Part shown: positions 52,091 through 60,920 of the stretch, one piece after another
Numbering within the stretch: position 1 is the stretch's first letter
Layout: the number at the start of each line of letters is the position of its first letter
Assembly (NCBI GenBank): GCA_964521625.1
Contig: CAZFSM010000003.1
Location: 1-64,000, forward strand
Direction of reading: 5' to 3'
Source of the DNA: UBA1444 sp964521625
GTDB lineage: Bacteria > Bacillota > Negativicutes > UBA1444
DNA: 64,000 bases
Made by a program: the position numbers and the translations under genes
Notes under the pieces: model-generated
The model's input: only the letters and a program-made list of their open reading frames with translations
Told to the model about the DNA's origin: nothing
Databases searched by the model: none

Positions 52091-53329
52091 TTACCATGCG
52101 TAAATCGGATAACGGACACAAAGTGCCTTTACCCTGGCGCGAACCGCCGCATGAACCGTTTCATCAGTCGGATGGTCAAGAACCTGAGTGATGATATCGG
52201 CAATTTCAACCATATCGGCTTCATTCATGCCCCGAGTTGTCGTGGCGGCAGTACCGATACGAATGCCGCTAGTCACCATCGGGCCGGCCGGATCATTGGG
52301 AATCGAATTTTTGTTGACAGTAACACCGATGTCGTCCAACAACCGTTCGGCAACTTTGCCAGTCAGGTTGCGATTGCGCACATCAAGCAGTAGTAAGTGA
52401 TTGTCTGTTCCGCCGGAAACCAGGACAAAACCGTTTTCCATTAACCGTTCCGCCAGTTTTGCCGCATTTTTGACCAACTGGGCCTGGTATTTTTTGAAAT
52501 CGGGACTCATCGCTTCCTTCAGCGCCACCGCTTTGGCTGCGATTACATGCATCAGCGGCCCACCTTGGATGCCGGGGAAAATCGCTTTGTCTATTGCTTT
52601 GGCATGTTCGGCCCGACAGAGAATCATGCCGCCGCGCGGTCCACGCAACGTCTTGTGGGTAGTGGTCGTCACTATATCAGCATGGGGAACCGGGCTCGGA
52701 TGCAAGCCTGCCGCAACCAGTCCGGCGATATGCGCCATATCGACCATAAACAGAATCCCCAACTCTTTAGCAACTTTGCCGATACGCTCAAAATCAATAA
52801 TCCGCGGATAAGCGCTGGCCCCTGCTACAATGATATTTGGACGGTTTTCGCACGCCAGCCGTTCCAGGTTGTCATAATCAATCCGGTGATGAACTTCATC
52901 GACACCATAAGGAATAATTTTGAAATATTTACCGGAAATATTCACCGGGCTGCCATGGGTAAGATGTCCCCCGTGCGCCAAGTTCATGCCAAGAATGGTG
53001 TCGCCTGGTTTTAAAAAGGCAAAGTAAGCTCCGGTATTGGCCTGAGCGCCCGAATGCGGCTGTACATTGGCATGTTCTGCCCCAAACAAGGCTTTGGCCC
53101 GTTCGATCGCCAGTGATTCGGCAACATCAACGCATTCACAACCGCCATAGTAGCGTGCTCCCGGATAGCCTTCAGCATATTTGTTGGTCAGCACGGAGCC
53201 TTGCGCTTCGAGTACAGCCGGGCTGACGAAATTTTCTGAAGCGATGAGTTCGATTTTGTCGTGCTGGCGGGCTGCCTCCAGCTCAATGGCCCGGGCAATC
53301 TCCGGGTCCTGCCGGGAAAGAATACTCAT
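52091..53329 (-). CDS. glyA: Serine hydroxymethyltransferase
   Basis: PLP enzyme interconverting serine and glycine with tetrahydrofolate. The 412-residue length is standard. The PLP lysine is in TTTHKTLRGPRGG (near 228), and the N-terminal SRQDPEIARAIELEAARQHDKIELIASENFVS block is diagnostic. Confidence 0.98.
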   Translation of the reverse strand: MSILSRQDPEIARAIELEAARQHDKIELIASENFVSPAVLEAQGSVLTNKYAEGYPGARYYGGCECVDVAESLAIERAKALFGAEHANVQPHSGAQANTGAYFAFLKPGDTILGMNLAHGGHLTHGSPVNISGKYFKIIPYGVDEVHHRIDYDNLERLACENRPNIIVAGASAYPRIIDFERIGKVAKELGILFMVDMAHIAGLVAAGLHPSPVPHADIVTTTTHKTLRGPRGGMILCRAEHAKAIDKAIFPGIQGGPLMHVIAAKAVALKEAMSPDFKKYQAQLVKNAAKLAERLMENGFVLVSGGTDNHLLLLDVRNRNLTGKVAERLLDDIGVTVNKNSIPNDPAGPMVTSGIRIGTAATTTRGMNEADMVEIADIITQVLDHPTDETVHAAVRARVKALCVRYPIYAW

Positions 53330-53353
53330 GTTGTTTCCTCCACCAATCTTTTT

Positions 53354-53902
53354 TTATTTATATACTGCCCGGGAACCACCGATTAGTTTTGGGCGGGTCC
53401 AGGCCGCAGTTACGCCGGCGCAACCAATTGTTTTCTGTTGCAGTCGCAGCGGTACCGCTACTTTTTTTAGATGCATACCGATCAGGGTGGCGCCGATGTC
53501 AATTCCGCCATGTGCGGCAATTGTTTCAACCACGACAGGGTCAACAAAATCTTGCATTGCCTGGGCAGCCAACGCGCCGCCGGCATGTCCGACCGGATGG
53601 ACGTTGACTTCCTCCAGTCCGTATGACTCCATCGTCTCCCGCTCAACTACCAGTGCCCGGTTTAAGTGCTCACAACATTGAATAGCTAAAAAACCTTCCC
53701 AATGGTACATTTCTTCTCGCAAAGAGCGAAAAATTGCTTCCGCGATCACAACCGATCCGGCGGTACCGATCTGAGCCCCCCGGATCTCACTGGTGCTGCA
53801 GCCAATGACCAGAATCTGACCTGGAATCGGTTGCACTGCTTTATAATATTCCCGCATTACTGCCAGAGTTTCCGCCTTTATCCGTTCAATCTCTCCATCC
53901 AC
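53354..53902 (-). CDS. ywlG: YwlG-type conserved protein (DUF436 / TIGR01440 family)
   Basis: A 182-residue protein of the YwlG family, conserved beside glyA and rpiB in Firmicutes, with no established biochemical function. Conserved segments include LVIGCSTSEIRGAQIGTAGS (about 31-50) and CEHLNRALVVERE (about 83-95). GTG start directly after the rpiB stop, with GGAGGG inside the rpiB end. Confidence 0.9.
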   Translation of the reverse strand: MDGEIERIKAETLAVMREYYKAVQPIPGQILVIGCSTSEIRGAQIGTAGSVVIAEAIFRSLREEMYHWEGFLAIQCCEHLNRALVVERETMESYGLEEVNVHPVGHAGGALAAQAMQDFVDPVVVETIAAHGGIDIGATLIGMHLKKVAVPLRLQQKTIGCAGVTAAWTRPKLIGGSRAVYK

Positions 53903-54355
53903 TCAGGCATTCCCCTCCTGTCCATAAGCGTTTATCTTGCCAACTCGGCGCCCATGGCGGCCACCGGCAAACTCCGCGGCCAGCCAGACATCGATGATCA
54001 TCGCAGCCAAGCCCGGCCCGATGACTCTTTCGCCTAGCGTGAGAATGTTCGCATCGTTATGTTCACGCGACATCTGTGCCGAAAAAACGTCATGACAATT
54101 TGCCGCACGGATTCCGTCGACCTTATTGGCGGCAATCGCAACACCAACGCCGGTACCGCAGAACAGTAGTCCGCGCTCGTATTTTCCCTCGGCCACGGCT
54201 TCGGCAACAGCAAAAGCGACGTCAGGATAATCAGCCGATTCGCAACTATGCACTCCAAAATCTTTAACTTCGATCCCGTTCTGCTGCAAGTGTTCCAGCA
54301 TCGCTTGTTTTAGGGCAAATCCCCCATGGTCACTGCCTATCGCCAACATCATCAT
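53903..54355 (-). CDS. rpiB: Ribose-5-phosphate isomerase B
   Basis: Interconverts ribose-5-phosphate and ribulose-5-phosphate. The 150-residue protein has the family start IGSDHGGFALK (Asp9, His10), the active-site Cys in LLFCGTGVGVAIAANK (near 68), and SREHNDANILTLGERVIG. Three ATGs in a row at 54355, 54352 and 54349 follow GAAGGGA; the longer in-frame extension to 54445 overlaps the previous gene. Confidence 0.96.
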   Translation of the reverse strand: MMMLAIGSDHGGFALKQAMLEHLQQNGIEVKDFGVHSCESADYPDVAFAVAEAVAEGKYERGLLFCGTGVGVAIAANKVDGIRAANCHDVFSAQMSREHNDANILTLGERVIGPGLAAMIIDVWLAAEFAGGRHGRRVGKINAYGQEGNA

Positions 54356-54368
54356 TTCATCCCTTCTG

Positions 54369-54866
54369 TCAAATATCAGGCTTGTTTTCGCCACTCTGTG
54401 CGTTTTTTCCTGCAAGTTGATAAATTTTATCCCAGGCACGGTCAATCATCTTCGTCAGTTGATCGGCGCAATCCCGGTATGACTGGACGGTCCCGCCGAT
54501 CGGGTCAGCCACATCGGTCTCACCGCCGGCATATTCCGCCAGTGTGAATGTTTTATCCCGTGCAGCAGGGAGCAAGCGCAACAAGGACTCCTTGTGCGAT
54601 CGGGTCATGGTCAGTACGAGATTGCTCGCGGCAATCCGCTCTGGATCGACCTGCCTGGCTCTGTGATGCGTCAATGAAAATCCCCGTTCAGCCATGGTCA
54701 AAACAGCTTCCGGTGAGGCAGTTTGCCCGGCCCATGCTGCAAGCCCGGCAGAATCAACGCTAAAAGAGGCTCCGCCTGCCGCTGATTTAATTTTTTCCCG
54801 CAGCAGTATTGCCGCCATAGGACTGCGACAGGTATTGCCAGTACAAACAAATAAGATTCGTACCAT
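54369..54866 (-). CDS. ywlE: Low-molecular-weight protein phosphatase, arginine-phosphatase type (YwlE)
   Basis: A 165-residue phosphatase with the CX5R loop VCTGNTCRS: nucleophile Cys8, Arg14. Thr12 is present in place of the Ile/Leu of tyrosine phosphatases; in Bacillus YwlE this Thr gives specificity for phosphoarginine. The general-acid Asp is in VADPIGG (near 126). It sits between sua5 and rpiB as in Bacillus. No mcsB kinase is in the window. Confidence 0.9.
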   Translation of the reverse strand: MVRILFVCTGNTCRSPMAAILLREKIKSAAGGASFSVDSAGLAAWAGQTASPEAVLTMAERGFSLTHHRARQVDPERIAASNLVLTMTRSHKESLLRLLPAARDKTFTLAEYAGGETDVADPIGGTVQSYRDCADQLTKMIDRAWDKIYQLAGKNAQSGENKPDI

Positions 54867-54871
54867 ATTGC

Positions 54872-55918
54872 TTAATCCTCCCCGACTGAACTGGCCGCTT
54901 TGTAGAGACGGTTCATCAGCGCCCGCCCGATGCCGCGTTCTGGAACACCTTCAGCAAAAATGATGTCCACCGGATGCGTGTCGAACCAGCGCAGCGCCTG
55001 ATATAAGCTCGTGGCTGCCGCCGCCGGATTTCCCCTCGTTCCGTAGATCGACACTTCAATCCCGCCTGGCAATAGCGCTGCCACTTCAACGGAAACGATC
55101 GCACCGATCTTTTTGCCGGCGACTTGCGCTTCATGCAGGTGCACCAACAGTCCTTTTTCACCTTGAATCGAATCATGGCTAAACAAAACCAAAGGCGCTG
55201 CAGGCGCATAGTGGCGATATTTCATCCCTGGTGCCCGCGGAGCAGTATCCTCATCAATAGAAGCAACGCCAGGAGCATGAACCAAACCGAGACATTTCTC
55301 CAACATTTCCTGCGTCACAGCGCCAGGTCGCAATATCGTCGGTACAGAGGAAGTGCAGTCGAGCACGGTCGATTCCAGTCCCACGTCGCACAAGCCGCCA
55401 TCCAATATCATTTCAATTCGGCCATCCATGTCGGCCAAAACCGCCGCTGCTGTCGTCGGACTAGGACGGCCCGAAAGATTGGCGCTTGGCGCGGCGATAG
55501 GAACTCCGGCAGCACGGATCAACGCCCTGGCCGCACCTAGCGACGGCAAGCGGACTGCTACCGAATCCAGACCGGCAGTCACAATATCAGGCACACGCTC
55601 CGCCCGCGGCAACACCACGGTCAACGGACCGGGCCAAAACAGAGCCAACAACGGCTCAAGCCATGCCGGCACTTCCCGCACCAAGGCTTCCAGTTCGTCG
55701 CGCTCGGCAATGTGCAAAATCAAGGGGTTGTCCGCCGGTCGCCCTTTGGCGGCAAAAATCCGCTCTACTGCCAGGAAATCCAGTCCATTGGCTCCGAGGC
55801 CATACACAGTTTCGGTGGGGAAAGCTACCAAACCGCCCTGCCGAATGATTGCCGCTGCTGGCTCGATTTGCGTCGGATCCGGATTATCGCGGTCAATCAG
55901 TATATATTGTGTTTTCAT
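54872..55918 (-). CDS. sua5: Threonylcarbamoyl-AMP synthase (Sua5/YwlC)
   Basis: Makes threonylcarbamoyl-AMP for the t6A37 modification of tRNA. The 348-residue protein has the YrdC domain (about 15-210: GGLVAFPTETVYGLGANG, then APSANLSGRPSPT) and the Sua5 C-terminal domain (230-345) joined by PGMKYRHYAP. It overlaps prmC by 4 bp. In Bacillus spoIIR and other genes lie between prmC and ywlC; none is found here. Confidence 0.95.
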   Translation of the reverse strand: MKTQYILIDRDNPDPTQIEPAAAIIRQGGLVAFPTETVYGLGANGLDFLAVERIFAAKGRPADNPLILHIAERDELEALVREVPAWLEPLLALFWPGPLTVVLPRAERVPDIVTAGLDSVAVRLPSLGAARALIRAAGVPIAAPSANLSGRPSPTTAAAVLADMDGRIEMILDGGLCDVGLESTVLDCTSSVPTILRPGAVTQEMLEKCLGLVHAPGVASIDEDTAPRAPGMKYRHYAPAAPLVLFSHDSIQGEKGLLVHLHEAQVAGKKIGAIVSVEVAALLPGGIEVSIYGTRGNPAAAATSLYQALRWFDTHPVDIIFAEGVPERGIGRALMNRLYKAASSVGED

Positions 55919-56787
55919 GCTTCAACTGCCTTTGCCATTGCCGGACGCAGCACCACAACGCGCTCGATACCGGCATAATCGGGGATAACCTGTTCGGTCC
56001 GCCAACCTGCCTGCTGCGCCAGCTCAACCACGGTCGTTGCTTGCCCGGCGCCGACCTCCACAGCCATAAACCCATCCGGCTTGAGGCGCGAAAGACCGCC
56101 GGCAACCAAACGGCGATAAAAGTCGAGTCCATCAGTCCCGCCGCAGAGCGCCAGTTCCGGCTCCTGCAACACTTCCGGCGCCAGAGTTTCCATTTCTTCC
56201 AAGGTTATATAGGGCGGGTTCGATAAAATCGCATCATATAAAACTACATCGGCAGGAAACAAGTCTGTCTGCCGAAAATCCGCCTGCCCAAACTTTAGCA
56301 AGCGATCGGCATTCGCTCTCGCCACAGCCAGCGCCGCCGCTGAAATATCCGTAGCCACACCCCTGCATTCTGGGGTTCGCGCCAACGTACCGATCAACAC
56401 CGCACCGCTGCCTGTCCCCACGTCCAGAATCATCCCGTCCGCTATTCCAGTCATTCTTGCCGTAGCTGCTTCGACCAAAACTTCCGTATCCGGGCGGGGA
56501 ATCAATACGGCTGGTGAAACATGGAATTCTAGGCCCATGAACTCTTTCCGCCCCGTGATATAAGCCACCGGAATTCTGGCTGCACGACGCTTCACCATAT
56601 CGCGATACGCTGCCAGTTCCGCCTGCTGCATCGGTTGATCAAAATGAACGTACAAATAGAGCCGATCCTTGCCCAGCAAAAAGGAAAGCAGTACATCCGC
56701 ATCAAGGCGGGGATTGTCGACCCCCTTGTCACGGAAATACTGCGTAGTCCATTGCAGCAGACTGCCAATCGTCCACGGTTCACTCAT
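55915..56787 (-). CDS. prmC: Peptide chain release factor glutamine methyltransferase PrmC
   Basis: Methylates the glutamine of the GGQ motif in release factors. The 290-residue protein has the AdoMet motif LDVGTGSGAVLIG (about 122-134) and the catalytic SNPPYI (near 190). It directly follows prfA, its substrate, by 1 bp. Confidence 0.96.
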   Translation of the reverse strand: MSEPWTIGSLLQWTTQYFRDKGVDNPRLDADVLLSFLLGKDRLYLYVHFDQPMQQAELAAYRDMVKRRAARIPVAYITGRKEFMGLEFHVSPAVLIPRPDTEVLVEAATARMTGIADGMILDVGTGSGAVLIGTLARTPECRGVATDISAAALAVARANADRLLKFGQADFRQTDLFPADVVLYDAILSNPPYITLEEMETLAPEVLQEPELALCGGTDGLDFYRRLVAGGLSRLKPDGFMAVEVGAGQATTVVELAQQAGWRTEQVIPDYAGIERVVVLRPAMAKAVEA

Positions 56788-56788
56788 T

Positions 56789-57856
56789 TTATTCCGCCTG
56801 TTTCAGGCGCTCCGACTGGTCGGTCGCCGTCAGTGCATCAATCATTTCCGTCAGGTCACCATTCATAATAAAATCCAGCTTGTGCAGAGTCAGGCCAATA
56901 CGATGGTCGGTCATTCGCCCCTGGGGAAAATTATAAGTACGAATCCGCTCGCTGCGATCACCTGTCCCAACCTGACTTTTACGGTTCTGGGCCGTTTCCG
57001 ACCGTTGCGATTCGATTGCCGCTTCCAGCAGTTTTGCCCGCAACATGCGCATCGCCTGGTCCTTGTTTTTAAACTGGGATTTTTCATCCTGACACTGTAC
57101 GACTAGGCCAGTTGGTAAGTGGGTGATGCGAATCGCCGAGTCGGTTTTGTTGATATGCTGTCCGCCGGCGCCGCTAGCGCGGTAGGTATCGATGCGCAGG
57201 TCATTCGGGTTGACCTGGACGTCGACATCTTCGGCTTCCGGCAATACAGCGACCGTTACGGTGGAGGTGTGAATTCGGCCCGACGACTCGGTGTTCGGCA
57301 CCCGTTGCACCCGGTGCACACCACTTTCAAACTTCAGCCGCGAGTAGGCGCCGGTTCCGGCAATGCTAAAGACGACTTCCTTGAAGCCGCCGAGGTCAGT
57401 CGGATTGGAATCCATTATTTCGACCCGCCAACCCTGTGATTCAGCATAACGCGAATACATCCGGAACAGATCGCCGGCAAATAGCGCCGCTTCTTCACCG
57501 CCAGCGCCGCCACGGATTTCCATAATTATGTCTTTATCATCATTGGGGTCCTGCGGCAGCAGCAATATCCGCAATTCAGACTCCAGTCGTTCTTTTTCGG
57601 CCTTGGCGTCATCGAGTTCGGCCTGCGCCATTTGCCGCATATCATCGTCCAGTTTTTCGCCGAGCAGTCCCAGCGTCTCATCGATCGTGCGCATACAGGC
57701 TTTGTACTCACGAAACCGCTCGATAATCCGGGTCAGTTTGGCGTGCGTCCGCGAGTTTTTCTGCCAGGTCGCCATGTCTTTCATGGCTTCCGGATCGCTG
57801 ATCAGCCGTTCCAGATGAATATATCTATCTTCAAGTGCTTGCAGCTTCTCGCGCAA
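56789..57856 (-). CDS. prfA: Peptide chain release factor 1
   Basis: Reads UAA and UAG stop codons. The 355-residue protein has the GGQ motif in SGAGGQHINKTDSAIRIT (near 232) and the codon-recognition tripeptide PNT in VQRVPNTESSGRIHTS (near 188; PAT in E. coli). The TTG at 57856 has GGGGGAA upstream and gives the normal N-terminus (REKLQALEDRY). Its first 26 bp overlap the end of the upstream gene. Confidence 0.96.
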   Translation of the reverse strand: MREKLQALEDRYIHLERLISDPEAMKDMATWQKNSRTHAKLTRIIERFREYKACMRTIDETLGLLGEKLDDDMRQMAQAELDDAKAEKERLESELRILLLPQDPNDDKDIIMEIRGGAGGEEAALFAGDLFRMYSRYAESQGWRVEIMDSNPTDLGGFKEVVFSIAGTGAYSRLKFESGVHRVQRVPNTESSGRIHTSTVTVAVLPEAEDVDVQVNPNDLRIDTYRASGAGGQHINKTDSAIRITHLPTGLVVQCQDEKSQFKNKDQAMRMLRAKLLEAAIESQRSETAQNRKSQVGTGDRSERIRTYNFPQGRMTDHRIGLTLHKLDFIMNGDLTEMIDALTATDQSERLKQAE

Positions 57857-58739
57857 CGTCTTCCCCCACTTTCGGCATTTCTTCCACTGGGCGGACCGCT
57901 TCCAGGGCCCGAATCGCCACTTCAATCTGGTCATCGCTCGGTTCCCTGGTCGTCATGTACTGCAACCACAGGCCCGGTTTCATGCACATAGCCACGAACG
58001 GATTATCGCAGTTGCCGGCGAAACGGATGATCTCATAGGAAATCCCCGCTACCAGCGGCAGCAAAATGACCCGGGAAAGAATCCGCAGCCAGAGATCGGG
58101 CCAGCCGAGGAAGGCAAACATGAAAATACTTACTACCATTACAATCAGCAGAAAATTTGTCCCGCAACGCGGATGCAGCCGGCTGAATTTGCGGATGGAT
58201 TCAACTTCAAGCGGAATCCCCGCTTCATAAGCATAAATTGTTTTGTGCTCGGCGCCGTGATATTGGAATACCCGCCGGATATCGGACAACGACGAAATCA
58301 CGCCCACGTAAGCGAAAAAGATCGTCAACCTCAGTACACCTTCAAATAGGTTGAGCAAGTAAGCTTCACTCACAATACTCTGAATGAATTTGGTGGCATA
58401 GGTCGGCAACACAACAAACAGCAACACTGCCAACCCAAACGCAACGACCATCGTCAGGGCAATTTCCTTGCTGGAAAGTTCTTCGCCTTCTTCACCGGCC
58501 GCCTGCGCTGAAAAGGAAAGCGCCCGGATTCCGTAGACCAGGGCTTCGCCAAGAGCAATCACGCCACGCAGCAGGGGTTTTTTGAGCAACGGAAACCGAT
58601 CACCCAGCGAATGGACCGGCTCGACGCGAACCGCAATACTGCCGGACGGCTCGCGAACAGCCGTGGCAATACTGGTCGGTCCTTTCATCATAACGCCCTC
58701 AATGACGGCTTGTCCGCCGATCATCGGTTTTTTCTTCAA
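57831..58739 (-). CDS. DUF1385 / YqhQ-family membrane protein
   Basis: A 302-residue membrane protein of the YqhQ (DUF1385) family, of unknown function. The start KPMIGGQAVIEGVMMKGP and the middle block YHGAEHKTIYAYEAG, followed by LHPRCGTNFLL, are diagnostic. About five hydrophobic helices are visible. TTG start at 58739 with GGGAG 8 nt upstream. It is often found beside prfA and rpmE in Firmicutes. Confidence 0.9.
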   Translation of the reverse strand: MKKKPMIGGQAVIEGVMMKGPTSIATAVREPSGSIAVRVEPVHSLGDRFPLLKKPLLRGVIALGEALVYGIRALSFSAQAAGEEGEELSSKEIALTMVVAFGLAVLLFVVLPTYATKFIQSIVSEAYLLNLFEGVLRLTIFFAYVGVISSLSDIRRVFQYHGAEHKTIYAYEAGIPLEVESIRKFSRLHPRCGTNFLLIVMVVSIFMFAFLGWPDLWLRILSRVILLPLVAGISYEIIRFAGNCDNPFVAMCMKPGLWLQYMTTREPSDDQIEVAIRALEAVRPVEEMPKVGEDVAREAAST

Positions 58740-58763
58740 ATATAACAACTCCCGGATATGAAT

Positions 58764-58789
58764 ACTGCAGAGCATCTCTGCTCTGCAGT
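58764..58789 (-). terminator. 11-bp hairpin after rpmE
   Basis: ACTGCAGAGCA (58764-58774) pairs with TGCTCTGCAGT (58779-58789) around a 4-nt loop, 4 bp after the rpmE stop. The tail on the minus strand (ATTCATAT) is not a proper T run, so it likely gives partial termination, or 3'-end protection of the abundant rpmE message. Confidence 0.5.
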
Positions 58790-58793
58790 CTCG

Positions 58794-58997
58794 TCAGCTC
58801 TGTGATCCGTAACGCTTATTGAAGGTTTCGACCCGACCCTTTGCAGCAGCCTGTCTTTGTTGGCCGGTGTAGAAAGGGTGGCATTTCGAGCAGACATCAA
58901 CCCGCAGTTCTTTTTTTACCGAACCTGACAGGAAGGTGTTCCCGCAGGCGCAGGTAACTTTGATTTCTTCATACTTCGGATGAATCTTTTCTTTCAT
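58794..58997 (-). CDS. rpmE: Ribosomal protein bL31, zinc-binding form
   Basis: A 67-residue large-subunit protein. The four zinc cysteines (Cys16, Cys18, Cys36, Cys39) are present, so this is the C+ form. The block HPFYTGQQRQAAAKGRVE and the length are typical. Preceded by its own promoter at 59050-59078. Confidence 0.97.
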   Translation of the reverse strand: MKEKIHPKYEEIKVTCACGNTFLSGSVKKELRVDVCSKCHPFYTGQQRQAAAKGRVETFNKRYGSQS

Positions 58998-59049
58998 ATC
59001 GCTTGCACCTCACTTTTCATGGACGCTCTGTTTTCGTCATGCGTAGGTT

Positions 59050-59078
59050 ATTATAACACAGGGTCCCAGACCACGCAA
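59050..59078 (-). promoter_or_regulatory. Promoter of rpmE
   Basis: On the minus strand -35 TTGCGT (59078-59073), a 17-nt spacer and a perfect -10 TATAAT (59055-59050), in the 104-bp gap after the radical SAM gene. The predicted leader is about 45 nt. Confidence 0.75.
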
Positions 59079-59101
59079 CACTCCGCCAGAGCAAAAAAAT
59101 C

Positions 59102-60334
59102 CTAGCGACGAAAATGGCTGAAGCTACCGAATTGCAATGTTGGCAGCGCTTCCTGCAACCGCCGGACCATGACGGGTATGCCTAACCCGGCCGTTAAAAA
59201 ATCGGGCAACGCCGACCTTAGTTCATCCGGGTCCATATTAAGATTACGCAGCTGAATCATATCCACGCCGGTATCCTGAAGCAGTTCGCGCCAAGCGGCG
59301 ATTTCCGCCGGCGAGTCATTCACACCGGGAAATAGCAGCATATTGATCGAAACATGACGTTGTTTCTGCTTCGCGTAGCGAATGGAATCCCGGACATCCG
59401 CCAGGGTATAGGCCGAACGATAATAGGCCTGATGGGTTTCTTCCCGCGCACTGATCAGGCTGACCCGCAAACTGTCAATGCCGGCATCGACGATCTGGCG
59501 AATTCCTTTGCTATAACCGGCGTTTGTGTTCATGTTGATAATTCCCCGATGGGTTTGCCGCCGGATTTCGCCAATCGCCGCTGCAATCGTATCGGCGGCC
59601 AACGACGGTTCACCTTCGCAACCCTGACCAAAACTGATAATCGGCTCCGGCGCGGTAGCCAGGTGGTTAACAGCGACCGCTGCCACTTCCGCCACCGTGG
59701 GACTGAATGTAATCCGACTCTGTGGGGATGGACAGCATTCCGAAGGCTGCAATGAAATACAGCCCAGACAATTTGCATTGCAGACCGGCGAAGTCGGGAT
59801 CCCGGCCTCCCAGCGATGATAAAACAGATTTTGCGCCGTGCAACAGTGCCACTCTGTCGAACAGTGAGCCAAATGCTCGATCAGGCGATTCTCCGGCAAT
59901 GCTTTGCGAACTGCTGCGATCCGCCGACGTAAATCTTTCCCATTATAGAGCGCCGGATCCCATTTGTCGGTCTGGTCGCTACGCATCGCTGCCACCCATA
60001 GTTTACCGCGGCTCCAGGCGACGGCTGCATAGCCGAATAGCGGCAGTACAGGTGCGCCGGCCATTTTTTCATAAGCTGGCAGCAGCAACCGCGTATAGCC
60101 GACTGGCAAGGTCGCCGCCACGGCAAATTTATTGCGACCGAGGTTTTTGATTGAGCCCTGCCTGACACCTATGGCAGTTCTGCCAGGCAAGAACATCATT
60201 TCGCTGCTGTCCGGCAGCGGAATCATGTCTACTTTTTCGCAGGCCCTTACCGTGCCTCCACTTACACCAACCGCGCCCCATCCCGGCGCGTCAAAGATTT
60301 CGCCGCTCTCATCGGCAAACAATCCGGTCAGCAT
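59102..60334 (-). CDS. Radical SAM protein of unknown function
   Basis: A 410-residue protein. The 4Fe-4S/AdoMet cluster motif CX3CX2C is at Cys185, Cys189 and Cys192 (CNANCLGC), preceded by about 180 residues of a separate N-terminal region with cysteines of its own (CSTEWHCC near 158-165). After the core come IISFGQGCEGEPSL (GE motif), MNTNAGYSK and a SPASM-less C-terminus. I do not recognise the subfamily or substrate. The ATG at 60334 has GGGGG 7 nt upstream. It follows pth without a gap. Confidence 0.85.
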   Translation of the reverse strand: MLTGLFADESGEIFDAPGWGAVGVSGGTVRACEKVDMIPLPDSSEMMFLPGRTAIGVRQGSIKNLGRNKFAVAATLPVGYTRLLLPAYEKMAGAPVLPLFGYAAVAWSRGKLWVAAMRSDQTDKWDPALYNGKDLRRRIAAVRKALPENRLIEHLAHCSTEWHCCTAQNLFYHRWEAGIPTSPVCNANCLGCISLQPSECCPSPQSRITFSPTVAEVAAVAVNHLATAPEPIISFGQGCEGEPSLAADTIAAAIGEIRRQTHRGIINMNTNAGYSKGIRQIVDAGIDSLRVSLISAREETHQAYYRSAYTLADVRDSIRYAKQKQRHVSINMLLFPGVNDSPAEIAAWRELLQDTGVDMIQLRNLNMDPDELRSALPDFLTAGLGIPVMVRRLQEALPTLQFGSFSHFRR

Positions 60335-60336
60335 AT

Positions 60337-60903
60337 TCAATCCCCCTGGCGGTTGAAGCGGTTCATCGCCGCCGCCGTTCCTTCGCCGAGAATTGCTTCC
60401 ACCGCATCGGCGGCAGTAACGACCATTTTATTAATCTCCGGCAACTCTTCCGGACTGAACCGCCCCAATACATAGTCGGCGGTATCCCATTCAGCAGGAG
60501 GCCGGCTGATGCCAAACTTAATCCGGACAAACTCATCCGTTCCCAGCTGCCCGATCATCGAGTCAATTCCTTTGTGGCCGCCGGCGCCGCCCCGTTCACG
60601 AATCCGCAACCGCCCCACCGGCAAGTCGAGATCATCGTGGATCACAATAATATCTGTTGAAACAACTTTGTAAAACTTGGCGGCTTCGCGAACAGCTGTG
60701 CCGCTCAAGTTCATAAAGGTCTGCGGTTTGACAAGCAGCACCGGGCCGCTGGCCCGGTGCTCGGTGACTTCTGCTTCAAAACGGCGCTTCCAGCTTTCAC
60801 TCTGCCAACGGCTGGCCAGTTCATCCACAACCTGAAACCCAATATTATGCCGGGTGTCTTTATAACGGGCGCCAGGATTGCCTAGGCCCACAACGATTTT
60901 CAA
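60337..60903 (-). CDS. pth: Peptidyl-tRNA hydrolase
   Basis: Releases peptides from stalled peptidyl-tRNA. The 188-residue protein has GLGNPGARYKDTRHNIGF with the catalytic His19, then the Asp block IVIHDDLDLPVGRLRIRERGGAGGHKG. TTG start with GGAGG about 9 nt upstream. Confidence 0.97.
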   Translation of the reverse strand: MKIVVGLGNPGARYKDTRHNIGFQVVDELASRWQSESWKRRFEAEVTEHRASGPVLLVKPQTFMNLSGTAVREAAKFYKVVSTDIIVIHDDLDLPVGRLRIRERGGAGGHKGIDSMIGQLGTDEFVRIKFGISRPPAEWDTADYVLGRFSPEELPEINKMVVTAADAVEAILGEGTAAAMNRFNRQGD

Positions 60904-60920
60904 CGCAGTTCGCCTCCGTA

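Noticed and set aside
56789..57856. Unusual PNT tripeptide in RF1 as a sign of altered stop-codon reading
   Set aside because: The middle residue of this motif varies among bacteria and the rest of the protein is standard.
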